Assembly: GCA_003551785.1 (NCBI GenBank)
Contig: PUNP01000760.1
Coordinates: 1 to 6,775, forward strand
Source of the DNA: Candidatus Brocadiaceae bacterium
GTDB lineage: Bacteria; Planctomycetota; Brocadiia; SM23-32
DNA: 6,775 nt
Direction: 5' to 3'
Of the stretch, positions 1 through 5,611 are shown piece after piece. Within the stretch, counting starts at the first letter, position 1. Each line of letters begins with the position of its first letter. The notes under the pieces were generated by a model. The model was not told the origin of the DNA. It searched no databases and saw nothing but the letters and a program-made list of their open reading frames with translations. Made by a program: the position numbers and the translations under genes.

Positions 1-120
1 GACAACGACCTGTTAGTAATGGGCAATTATCGTAATGGGTTGTTTAGAAATTGGTTCAAAAGCAAGATGGAAAGTGAGGTGGCCCTTTCGCCCAGCCTGC
101 CTGTACTGCTGGCCAGGTGA
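1..120 (+). CDS. Universal stress protein (UspA family), C-terminal fragment, 5' end outside window
   Basis: Frame 1 is open from the first base to a TGA at 118-120 and encodes 39 residues. It starts DNDLLVMGNYRNGL and ends SPSLPVLLAR. This is the final beta-strand/loop/helix/strand of a Usp domain, where the family consensus is roughly DLIVMGxHGRxGL...GS...PVLVVR. Members are small cytoplasmic alpha/beta proteins, some of which bind ATP through G-2x-G-9x-G(S/T). Here that signature is degenerate: the second glycine is missing (GNYRNG, one residue shorter than GxHGRxG) and the final GS has become KS. The protein is therefore probably of the non-ATP-binding kind, as an inference from the visible third of the domain. 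It is the only gene read on the + strand and converges on the kinase gene. The fragment is short, but the DLLVMG and PVLLAR ends at the right spacing make the assignment fairly safe. Confidence 0.75.
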   Translation, partial: DNDLLVMGNYRNGLFRNWFKSKMESEVALSPSLPVLLAR

Positions 121-149
121 ACGTAAGTATTCAGATACTGATGCCAATT

Positions 150-181
150 CCCCCATCGTGCCATTTCGGGGGCTGCGTTTT
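150..181 (+). terminator. Possible weak terminator after the universal stress gene
   Basis: Five C (150-154) can pair with five G (168-172) across a 13-base loop, and the stem is followed by CTGCGTTTT. It lies 30 bases after the usp stop. The stem is short and the T-run is interrupted, so this is only a candidate. Confidence 0.3.
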
Positions 182-393
182 GACACATTTTATTCTTGAT
201 GTTAGAATTAGGATGTTTACGCTTTTCTCGGTGAGTAAAAAAATGCTGGAGTTGAAACGGGATATACTGAGCAGTGTAAAAGATCAAAATTGATTATGAG
301 GGTGGATATTACTGCAAATGAGCAACGTTGCCCCGGTCCGCCGTGAGTATCCTTGGCGAATAGTCCTGGTTATGCCCGCTGTAGCTAATAATC

Positions 394-450
394 ATCATTC
401 CACCGGCACAGGGCACGGTGGTGATGCCACGTGATTTATTGAGGACTTAC
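394..450. repeat. Intergenic hairpin repeat, copy 1
   Basis: The core GGCACGGTGGTGAT (412-425) is identical to 1644-1657 in copy 2. The similarity continues without gaps through CC, a GAG (441-443) and CTTAC (446-450). The copy can fold in two exclusive ways on the + strand. One is ATCA (394-397) plus CCACCG (400-405) paired with CGGTGG (416-421) plus TGAT (422-425), with a two-base bulge. The other is CACG-g-TGG (414-421) paired with CCACGTG (427-433). It sits 120 bases downstream of the kinase stop, so a transcription-end role for either neighbour is possible, but no proper T-run follows. Confidence 0.55.
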
Positions 451-553
451 CAGAAGAGCATATATATTTTTTAAGACCCGGCTTTCTTTATACCATTTCA
501 TAACTCAACGATTGAAAACGCGTTAAATATGCAGGACATACCCTCGTCTTTCA

Positions 554-1408
554 TCAGCAAAAATGAAGGAGATCTATATTTTTCAGCCTTTGAAATATTA
601 ATTCGGCACTCTCCGGTCTCTGTTCAGGATTCTTTTCCAGACAGCTCATCACAAGTTCTTCAAGTTGTTCGCAATCTTTTACTCTCCACTCCTCTTTCGA
701 GGGCGCAGGTGGGTTATAATTCAGCACGCGGGTCATACGCTCTTCCTTCGATCTGCCGTAAAACAGTTTTTTTCCGGTAAGGCATTCATACATCAGCACG
801 CCGAAAGCAAAGATATCGACTTTAGTAGTAGCATTTCTTTTGCGAATCATCTCCGGCGCCATATAGCTCGGCGTTCCCATGCGGCCCTGAAGCACTTTGG
901 AGCCAACAGGCATTGTCAGCCCCAGGTCGATCAGTTTCAGTCCTTTTTCGCCAATCATCACATTGTCGGCGGCCAGGTCAAGGTGCACCAGTTTTTTGGA
1001 ATGCAGGTAGGTCAACACCTCGGCGATATCGCAGAAAATATCTATCAGCCTTTCTTGATTGAGCGGGGCAGAATCCCGATATCCATAAATAGACCAATCA
1101 AGCGACGCGCCGTCGAAAAGCTCCATGGAAATCCAGTATTTTTTGCCGGTTCCGTAATCGAACCCGCGTATTATTTTCGGGTGATTAAGATGCATCAGCA
1201 GCTCACCTTCCCACATCGTCGTTTGATCCCTGTCAAGTTTATCACTGATTTTTTTCCCGCTTTCCTTGAGTATCTTCAGTGCGAGACGCCCGTTGGTGCG
1301 TCGGTCTGTTGCTTCGTATATATTGGACAGGGAAGTCGAAGCAATTTTTCTTTTCAATAAGTATTTACGGCTGTAAGTATTTTTAGAAAAAAGAGACATT
1401 ACGCTCAT
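554..1408 (-). CDS. Divergent eukaryotic-like (Hanks-type) protein kinase, soluble
   Basis: A single kinase domain of about 284 residues with no membrane segment, PASTA or other extra domain, so probably a cytoplasmic Ser/Thr-type phosphotransferase. Landmarks, numbered from ATG 1406-1408: VAIK-type lysine K45 (LALKIL), helix-C glutamate E67, catalytic loop HLDLAADN (142-149, D144 and N149), metal aspartate D161 in a DLG variant of DFG, GTPSYMAPE (178-186), subdomain IX D198 (VDIFAFG), subdomain XI R264. All core catalytic residues are present. The nucleotide loop is odd: IASTSLSNIY (22-31) has no glycine where GxGxxG is usual. The HRD arginine is Leu (non-RD), and HLDLAADN resembles the tyrosine-kinase form HRDLAARN more than HRDLKPEN. 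A GTG at 1412-1414 and an ATG at 1397-1399 are alternative starts; no strong ribosome site decides between them. Substrate unknown; adjacency to the sigma-54 regulator gene is the only contextual hint. Confidence 0.88.
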   Translation of the reverse strand: MSVMSLFSKNTYSRKYLLKRKIASTSLSNIYEATDRRTNGRLALKILKESGKKISDKLDRDQTTMWEGELLMHLNHPKIIRGFDYGTGKKYWISMELFDGASLDWSIYGYRDSAPLNQERLIDIFCDIAEVLTYLHSKKLVHLDLAADNVMIGEKGLKLIDLGLTMPVGSKVLQGRMGTPSYMAPEMIRKRNATTKVDIFAFGVLMYECLTGKKLFYGRSKEERMTRVLNYNPPAPSKEEWRVKDCEQLEELVMSCLEKNPEQRPESAELIFQRLKNIDLLHFC

Positions 1409-1433
1409 AATCACGAAACCCGAAAAAAAAATA

Positions 1434-1462
1434 ATTATAAATATAAATATAAATCAAGACAA
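1434..1462 (-). promoter_or_regulatory. Sigma-70-like promoter of the kinase gene
   Basis: On the minus strand TTGTCT (1462-1457) is followed after exactly 17 bases by a perfect TATAAT (1439-1434), in a very AT-rich stretch. Transcription would begin near 1427, leaving a leader of about 20 bases before the ATG at 1408. The -35 box matches the consensus TTGACA at four of six positions. This implies the kinase is transcribed on its own rather than only by read-through from the regulator gene. Confidence 0.5.
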
Positions 1463-1587
1463 CATTTCAGTCTATAATGAAAATAAGAGGTGGATGATTA
1501 TCACCTCACCTCTACTTTAAGGCTCTTCGCTGTTTAACTACATTGTTATCTCATGCATTCACAACACTCAACGATGTCACGGCGCCC

Positions 1588-1618
1588 GGCGTTCACCGGC
1601 AGATATCCAGTGAACACC
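1588..1618. repeat. Long imperfect inverted repeat (stem-loop)
   Basis: GG-c-GTTCAC-c-GG (1588-1599) can pair with CC-a-GTGAAC-a-CC (1607-1618) around the 7-base loop at 1600-1606. That gives ten Watson-Crick pairs interrupted by two C/A mismatches. It lies just upstream of repeat copy 2 and has no counterpart in copy 1. It may be a stem in the regulator mRNA tail or a protein-binding dyad. Confidence 0.4.
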
Positions 1619-1627
1619 GAAGCTTTT

Positions 1628-1682
1628 ACCACCGCTTTGAAACGGCACGGTGGTGATACCGTGCTTTTCCCTGAGTGCTTAC
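1628..1682. repeat. Intergenic hairpin repeat, copy 2, terminator-like
   Basis: Shares the 14-base core (1644-1657) and the downstream GAG (1673-1675) and CTTAC (1678-1682) with copy 1. On the + strand GCACGGT (1645-1651) pairs perfectly with ACCGTGC (1658-1664) across six bases and is followed by TTTT (1665-1668), the shape of a short intrinsic terminator. An alternative perfect stem, ACCACCG (1628-1634) with CGGTGGT (1648-1654), uses the same bases and excludes the first. On the minus strand the stem is followed by CGTTTC, so it could also help end the regulator transcript about 240 bases after its stop. Confidence 0.55.
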
Positions 1683-1904
1683 GTTAACTGAGCACCCTTG
1701 TAAAGATAGCAAAAAGCATGCCATATATGGGGATTCTTGTGAGGTAGGCGGCTAAAGCAACTCCAGACCGAGTACAATCTAATTTACCTGAGGAAAACTT
1801 GCTTGAATGTGCCGCAAGGATGCAATAATTGCGCTATTCAGGCCGCGCAGTGTGCAATATGTGCACTGTGGTGGGTGTGTTACATCGACGAAACATCCCG
1901 GTTC

Positions 1905-4589
1905 TCACGTCTCGTCAATTTCATACGACTTCAGCTTGTAAAAAAGCGATCGTCTGCTTATTCCCAGTTCTCTGGCAGCTGCGGCTCTGTTTCCTCCGCT
2001 CCTTTCCAGTGCCGCCCGTATCATATAATATTCCATCTGTTTGATAGTTTTAGGTTCAGAAGTGAGCCCATCCGTTTCTTTACCTTTTCCGGCACGCACA
2101 TAAGAGGGAAGATGCTTGTTCAGAATAAGTCGATCGGTGCACAGTATGAAGCAATGTTCTATGATATTCTCGAGTTCACGAACGTTGCCCGGATAATCAT
2201 AAGTCATGAAAGCCGCCAGAACATTGCTGTGCACACCGGAGATGTTTTTACCTTTCAGATTGTTATATTTATCGATAAAATGTTCAATCAGCAGAGGTAT
2301 ATCTTCTTTTCTTTTTCTGAGTGGAGGCAGAACGATACGCATGACATTTATCCGATAAAAAAGGTCGTCACGAAACTCCTGATTACCCACAAGTTCATCC
2401 ATGTTTTTATTAGTTGCGGCCACAAGGCGTACATTGGATTTCATGGTTTCAAGACTGCCCAGGGGTTCATAAGTGCCATCCTGGAGCACCTGAAGCAGTT
2501 TCACCTGGAGCGGGGGCGAGATGTCTCCGATTTCATCGAGAAAAATGGTACCACCGTCCGCAAGGGTAAAGCGTCCGGGTTTGTCCTTTTTAGCGTCAGT
2601 AAACGCGCCGGCCCGATGGCCGAAGAGTTCGGACTCCAGAAGGTTGTCGGGAAGTGCGCCGCAATTGACTTTGACAAATGGCCGGCCGGCCCGGGGGCTG
2701 CGGTTATGTATTGCTCGGGCAAAAAGCTCTTTTCCTGTACCGCTTTCCCCTTCAATCAGTATATTCGATTCACTTTCGGCAACAGCCGGAAGTATCTCAA
2801 AGAGGTCCTGGATTACATTACTTTTACTGACAATATTTTCGAAAGAGAAAGTGCCTTTAATCTCCTGAAGCAGTGTTTTTCGCTCCATCAGAGCGTTGAT
2901 AGTGTACCGTGCTTTCAAAAGCACATCGGCCAGCACTTTCAGCAGGGAAATATCGTTTTCGCTCCAGCGCCTTTTACCTTTCACGGAATCGAAACCGAGC
3001 ACTCCTGTGAGGGATTCCTCCGACCCCACATTGATGGTAATCAAAGATTTTATCTTCTGCTTCAGAATATGCTGCTGGAATGTTTTTGCTTCGGACGGCA
3101 TTTTGCTGGTATCATAGATTATAACGACCTTTCGGCTCATGAGTTGCTTTTTCCACCAGGGAACCTCAACCAGTTTTTTTCTCTGATAATACATTTTCTG
3201 GGGTTCGACACCTTCCGCACACCACTCGTGTGTGTTGCTCATAGAACGAGTGCCTTTATCGAACAGAAAGAGGCGTGCGCGGTCGACCTCAAAAAACTTC
3301 CCGACTTTCTCAAGCATTGTGTTTATTTTACCGTTAATATCTTTACTGCTTACCTCAATAAAATCAGAGGAGATTTCTGCCACAAGTTTTTCAAACTGAC
3401 TCTGGTGCTGAAGTGCCAGCTGTGCCTGTTTCCTTTGTGAGATGTCCAGTAAAGTGCCGGCCATAATAAGAGGTTGACCGTCTTTGGTCCATTCATAAAC
3501 GCGTCCGCGTTCGGCTACCCATATCCAGCTGCCATTTCTGTGCCGGATACGGTATTCGCAGGTAATGCGTGCAATCTTGCCTTCAAAATGCTTATCGGTC
3601 AGTTTTCTGCATTTGCTCAGATCGTCAGGATGTATTATTTTATCCAGTTCACCGACAGTGAATGGTTTAACTTCCTCGTGGGTATAGCCTGTTATTTCAT
3701 AGAATTTATCATTATAATAGATCACGTCGGTTTGCACGTTCCACAGATACGTGACAGCATTGGTGCCCTCAAGAATTGCATGGAGGTTACGCTTTTCCCT
3801 GTCAAGAGCTTCACGCAGTTCCACGACTTCAGTCACATCCCTCCCAACTCCCTGGACTTCAATGGTCTCGCCGCTTTCATCCCAAATAGCAGTATCTTCC
3901 CAGTTCACCCATCTCCACCCGTCAACCGTCCTGACACGGTGCTCGAAACGGACCCTTTTTTTATGCTGGAGCTCACTCACCTTATCGAGAGTGTATTCTA
4001 TATCGTCCGGATGCAAGAAATCCGTATAATCCCGGCCAATGATATCTTCTCTCTCCACCCCGAAGGCCATGCAGCATGCTTTGTTGGCAAAGGTGAATTT
4101 GTTCTGCAGATCGACAGATGCAAAAAGGTCCGTATGTGACTCCACGATGGCACGATACCGTTTCTCGCTGATAGTAAATTTCGATTCGGCCTCCCTAAGT
4201 GCCCTGGGAGGCTGCTGCTGGTTGCCATTAGAAAAATCCGTTCCCACACCGATCACCTGGGTAACTTCACCGTGCGAGTTGATCAGCGGGTAGTAGGTCC
4301 ACCTGACCCAACACAGGCCTTCCCGGGTTATGGTTTGGTGTTCGGAAGAAACTACGGTTTTTTTCCGGATCACTTTTCTTATCTGTGATTCTACACATTG
4401 ATGCTTCTGCTTCGGGACCAGGTCCAGGAAAGTTTTACGCCCGATGTCCTCCTGGGCGATGGAAAAAAACTTACGCAGTGCGGGATTGGCAAACTGAAGA
4501 GTTGTGCAGGGGAGGAATACACATATCATTTCCTTCTGAAGTGCCACTATCCAGGGAGCGTAATTGGGGTAATTTTTTTCATCTTTCAT
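1905..4589 (-). CDS. Sigma-54-dependent transcriptional activator with three PAS domains and a GAF domain
   Basis: An 894-residue enhancer-binding protein. It would bind upstream of sigma-54 promoters, hydrolyse ATP as an AAA+ oligomer and open the promoter complex. Domains in order: PAS/PAC about 10-120, PAS/PAC about 140-258 (HPDD 193-196), PAS/PAC about 268-388 (HPDD 320-323), GAF about 400-560, AAA+ about 585-820, Fis-type HTH about 852-890 ending in ISRRSLFYKLK. AAA+ motifs: Walker A GESGTGKE (614-621), Walker B GGTIFLDE (679-686), FRDDLFYRIN with the arginine-finger region (739-748), LPPLRKRKEDIP (754-765). The sigma-54 contact loop is GAFTDA (661-666), not GAFTGA. There is no receiver domain or membrane helix, so it should sense a cytoplasmic signal directly; no heme or flavin signature is obvious and the ligand is unknown. 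The ATG at 4589 has a weak ribosome site, but the next Met (21) would cut into the first PAS domain. Its targets cannot be told from this window. Confidence 0.95.
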   Translation of the reverse strand: MKDEKNYPNYAPWIVALQKEMICVFLPCTTLQFANPALRKFFSIAQEDIGRKTFLDLVPKQKHQCVESQIRKVIRKKTVVSSEHQTITREGLCWVRWTYYPLINSHGEVTQVIGVGTDFSNGNQQQPPRALREAESKFTISEKRYRAIVESHTDLFASVDLQNKFTFANKACCMAFGVEREDIIGRDYTDFLHPDDIEYTLDKVSELQHKKRVRFEHRVRTVDGWRWVNWEDTAIWDESGETIEVQGVGRDVTEVVELREALDREKRNLHAILEGTNAVTYLWNVQTDVIYYNDKFYEITGYTHEEVKPFTVGELDKIIHPDDLSKCRKLTDKHFEGKIARITCEYRIRHRNGSWIWVAERGRVYEWTKDGQPLIMAGTLLDISQRKQAQLALQHQSQFEKLVAEISSDFIEVSSKDINGKINTMLEKVGKFFEVDRARLFLFDKGTRSMSNTHEWCAEGVEPQKMYYQRKKLVEVPWWKKQLMSRKVVIIYDTSKMPSEAKTFQQHILKQKIKSLITINVGSEESLTGVLGFDSVKGKRRWSENDISLLKVLADVLLKARYTINALMERKTLLQEIKGTFSFENIVSKSNVIQDLFEILPAVAESESNILIEGESGTGKELFARAIHNRSPRAGRPFVKVNCGALPDNLLESELFGHRAGAFTDAKKDKPGRFTLADGGTIFLDEIGDISPPLQVKLLQVLQDGTYEPLGSLETMKSNVRLVAATNKNMDELVGNQEFRDDLFYRINVMRIVLPPLRKRKEDIPLLIEHFIDKYNNLKGKNISGVHSNVLAAFMTYDYPGNVRELENIIEHCFILCTDRLILNKHLPSYVRAGKGKETDGLTSEPKTIKQMEYYMIRAALERSGGNRAAAARELGISRRSLFYKLKSYEIDET

Positions 4590-4632
4590 GGCTTTGCCGC
4601 TTGTGAAAAGCAGATTGATATTGGCATCACGC

Positions 4633-4650
4633 GTTTACCAAGCCGTAAAC
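4633..4650. promoter_or_regulatory. Perfect dyad GTTTAC-N6-GTAAAC upstream of the regulator gene
   Basis: GTTTAC (4633-4638) and GTAAAC (4645-4650) form a perfect 6+6 inverted repeat with the spacer CAAGCC. It lies 44-61 bases before the regulator ATG and just downstream of the predicted -10 box, so it could be an operator or an mRNA leader hairpin. Many Fis-HTH regulators control their own gene through such dyads, but nothing here proves binding. Confidence 0.4.
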
Positions 4651-4667
4651 CACTACCCTACATGGGC

Positions 4668-4695
4668 ATAATACACTAATACCGACCAAGCTCAA
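4668..4695 (-). promoter_or_regulatory. Candidate sigma-70-like promoter of the sigma-54 activator gene
   Basis: On the minus strand TTGAGC (4695-4690) and TATTAT (4673-4668) are separated by 16 bases, matching the -35 and -10 consensus at four and five of six positions. The leader would be about 70 bases and would include the dyad at 4633-4650. The surrounding DNA is AT-rich, so chance matches are easy. Confidence 0.35.
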
Positions 4696-4996
4696 CCTTA
4701 AAGATATTTGATCTCATATATACTAAATTATACAGCAAAAGCAATGGATTATCAAGTAAAAGCAGAAGAAAATAAAAAACAGGGGGAATATTACTGCATT
4801 ATTATTTTTTATAAGACAGCGAAACCGTCCATAATATATATTTTTTTGCGGACAGTTGGGAAGAAAGAGTAAGAAGATAGATTTTATTCGATCTACGGAT
4901 ACGGCGATGGCTGAGAATCGCCACAGGTTTACTCCTGCAAAGTCGTAAAATGACCTGAATGATGAGAAGTGGGAGCTGAATAATAACCGAGCCCGA

Positions 4997-5431
4997 TCAG
5001 GCGTCCAGCTTACCAACTCTGCGCTGATGCCTGCCAGCGTCGAACGGAGTGCTCAGCCACGTCTCCAATATTTCTTTTGCCACCTTTTCACTTATCGTGT
5101 CCTGTCCAAGGCACAAAATATTCGAATCGTTATGTCTGCGGGCGGTTTCCGCCATTTCAGGTGTAAAACATAATGTCGCACGCACGCCTTTGAACCGATT
5201 GGCTGTCATCGACATACCTATACCGGAAGCACATACCAAAACGCCCCTGTCAGCACCGCCTGATCCTACGGCTTTAGCAACCGGAATGGCATAATCGGGA
5301 TAATCAACGGAATCTTTTACTTCCTCTGATACACCAACATCCCTGACTTCATGCCCTTTGTCTATGAGCATGTACTTTAACATATCTTTATACTCTTTTC
5401 CACGATGATCCGAACCTACCCATATCTTCAT
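4997..5431 (-). CDS. rpiB: Ribose-5-phosphate isomerase B (RpiB/LacAB family)
   Basis: A 144-residue cytoplasmic enzyme interconverting ribose-5-phosphate and ribulose-5-phosphate in the non-oxidative pentose phosphate pathway. Family residues in order: SDHRG (7-11) with D8-H9, DYPDYA (43-48), the phosphate/active-site loop VCASGIGMSMTANR (66-79) with catalytic Cys67, RRHNDSN (98-104) with H100, LGQDT (108-112) and the C-terminal GRHQRRV (133-139). Length is normal for RpiB (about 140-150). Ser69 sits where many members have Thr (CGTG); LacA/LacB and allose-6-phosphate isomerases belong to the same family, but the conserved Cys and HNDSN favour RpiB. Start: ATG at 5429-5431 with GAGG at 5445-5448, a somewhat long 13-base spacing. 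It follows the end of the ispH-ubiA frame by 30 bases in the same direction and is probably co-transcribed, which would put a pentose phosphate enzyme next to isoprenoid genes. Confidence 0.95.
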   Translation of the reverse strand: MKIWVGSDHRGKEYKDMLKYMLIDKGHEVRDVGVSEEVKDSVDYPDYAIPVAKAVGSGGADRGVLVCASGIGMSMTANRFKGVRATLCFTPEMAETARRHNDSNILCLGQDTISEKVAKEILETWLSTPFDAGRHQRRVGKLDA

Positions 5432-5461
5432 AATGTAAAATGAACCTCGAATGCATAACTT

Positions 5462-5611
5462 TTAATGTAATTGTGACAAAAAGGCCACAGCGCCGGCAAG
5501 GTAAAATACAGCATCCATAAGAAGCTCTCCTGATTCACCGGGCGGCAGTTTTTCCTTGTAATGGAGCATTAATATTAGAAAACAATACAAAGGTATAACA
5601 AGCATACCATA
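5462..5611 (-). pseudogene. In-frame continuation of the UbiA domain beyond the TGA (last two membrane helices)
   Basis: Directly after the TGA at 5612-5614 the same frame is open for 49 codons to TAA at 5462-5464. The translation starts YGMLVIPLYCFLILMLHYK, passes a polar KEKLPPGESGELL turn and ends in DAVFYLAGAVAFLSQLH. This gives two further hydrophobic segments. The upstream part shows about seven, so together they reach the nine helices of the UbiA fold. A polar LPxGE loop followed by a D-x-x-F-x-L-A-G helix is what I expect at the end of UbiA-family proteins. An ATG at 5603-5605, six bases after the TGA, could restart translation of a 47-residue peptide. The piece is therefore a cut-off C-terminus, a readthrough extension or a reinitiated peptide; I cannot decide which from sequence. 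Confidence 0.75.

Larger units (their letters stand above)
121..553. other. Convergent intergenic region, no convincing gene
   Basis: This stretch separates the 3' ends of the usp gene (+) and the kinase gene (-). It holds the weak stem-loop at 150-172, a repeat copy with two alternative hairpins at 394-450, and an AT-rich tail. A 38-codon ORF on the + strand (ATG 318-320, TGA 432-434) has a GAGGGTGG stretch at 298-305 upstream, but its 12-base spacing is long. The peptide (starts MSNVAPVRREYP, ends GHGGDAT) matches no family I recognise. I do not call it a gene. Confidence 0.6.
1409..1904. other. Intergenic region rich in stem-loops, no convincing gene
   Basis: Lies between the regulator stop and the kinase start, both on the minus strand. 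It contains the kinase promoter, a long imperfect stem at 1588-1618, the repeat copy at 1628-1682, the palindrome CCATATATGG (1721-1730) and a bulged stem CAG-tg-TGCA / TGCACTG (1848-1868). A 44-codon + strand ORF (ATG 1553, TAA 1685-1687) runs through the repeat; its peptide is not recognisable. The same frame continues toward 1905 with stops at 1745 and 1826, which is no more open than chance would give. Confidence 0.6.
4590..4996. other. Intergenic region between rpiB and the activator gene
   Basis: Apart from the promoter and dyad at 4633-4695 this is AT-rich DNA without a credible gene. A stem GGCGAT (4903-4908) / ATCGCC (4917-4922) with an 8-base loop lies about 75 bases past the rpiB stop and could be part of its transcript end, but no T-run follows on the minus strand. 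A 97-codon minus-strand ORF (4723-5016) overlaps the rpiB end. It looks like AT-rich noise (Phe/Ile/Cys-rich, no motif) and is not called. Confidence 0.55.

Noticed and set aside
665..1360. A 231-codon + strand frame opposite the kinase
   Set aside because: The kinase on the other strand has every catalytic motif. The antisense translation has no recognisable domain.
1532..1689. Integron-type attC site (GTTTAAC at 1532 and GTTAACT at 1683 around stem-loops)
   Set aside because: The right end does not match GTTRRRY, the two ends are not complementary over seven bases, and the site lies on the 5' side of the kinase rather than behind it.
1688..1904. A possible decayed gene on the + strand (same frame as the 1553 ORF, stops at 1745 and 1826)
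   Set aside because: Three stops over about 370 bases of one frame is not fewer than expected clearly enough, and none of the peptide pieces is recognisable.
1803..3440. A 545-codon open frame on the + strand, antisense to the sigma-54 activator
   Set aside because: It overlaps a gene with complete, ordered domains. Its translation is rich in Phe, His and Cys, shows no motif or family resemblance, and has no ribosome site. It is a mirror of the activator's codon use.
4823..4857. Stem-loop AACCGTCC / GGACAGTT between rpiB and the activator
   Set aside because: One mismatch and a 19-base AT-rich loop make it weak. It has no T-run in the direction of rpiB transcription.
4723..5016. A 97-codon minus-strand ORF with a hydrophobic C-terminus after rpiB
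   Set aside because: It starts inside rpiB in another frame, lies in very AT-rich DNA, and its Phe/Ile/Cys-rich composition fits noise. No ribosome site or motif supports it.
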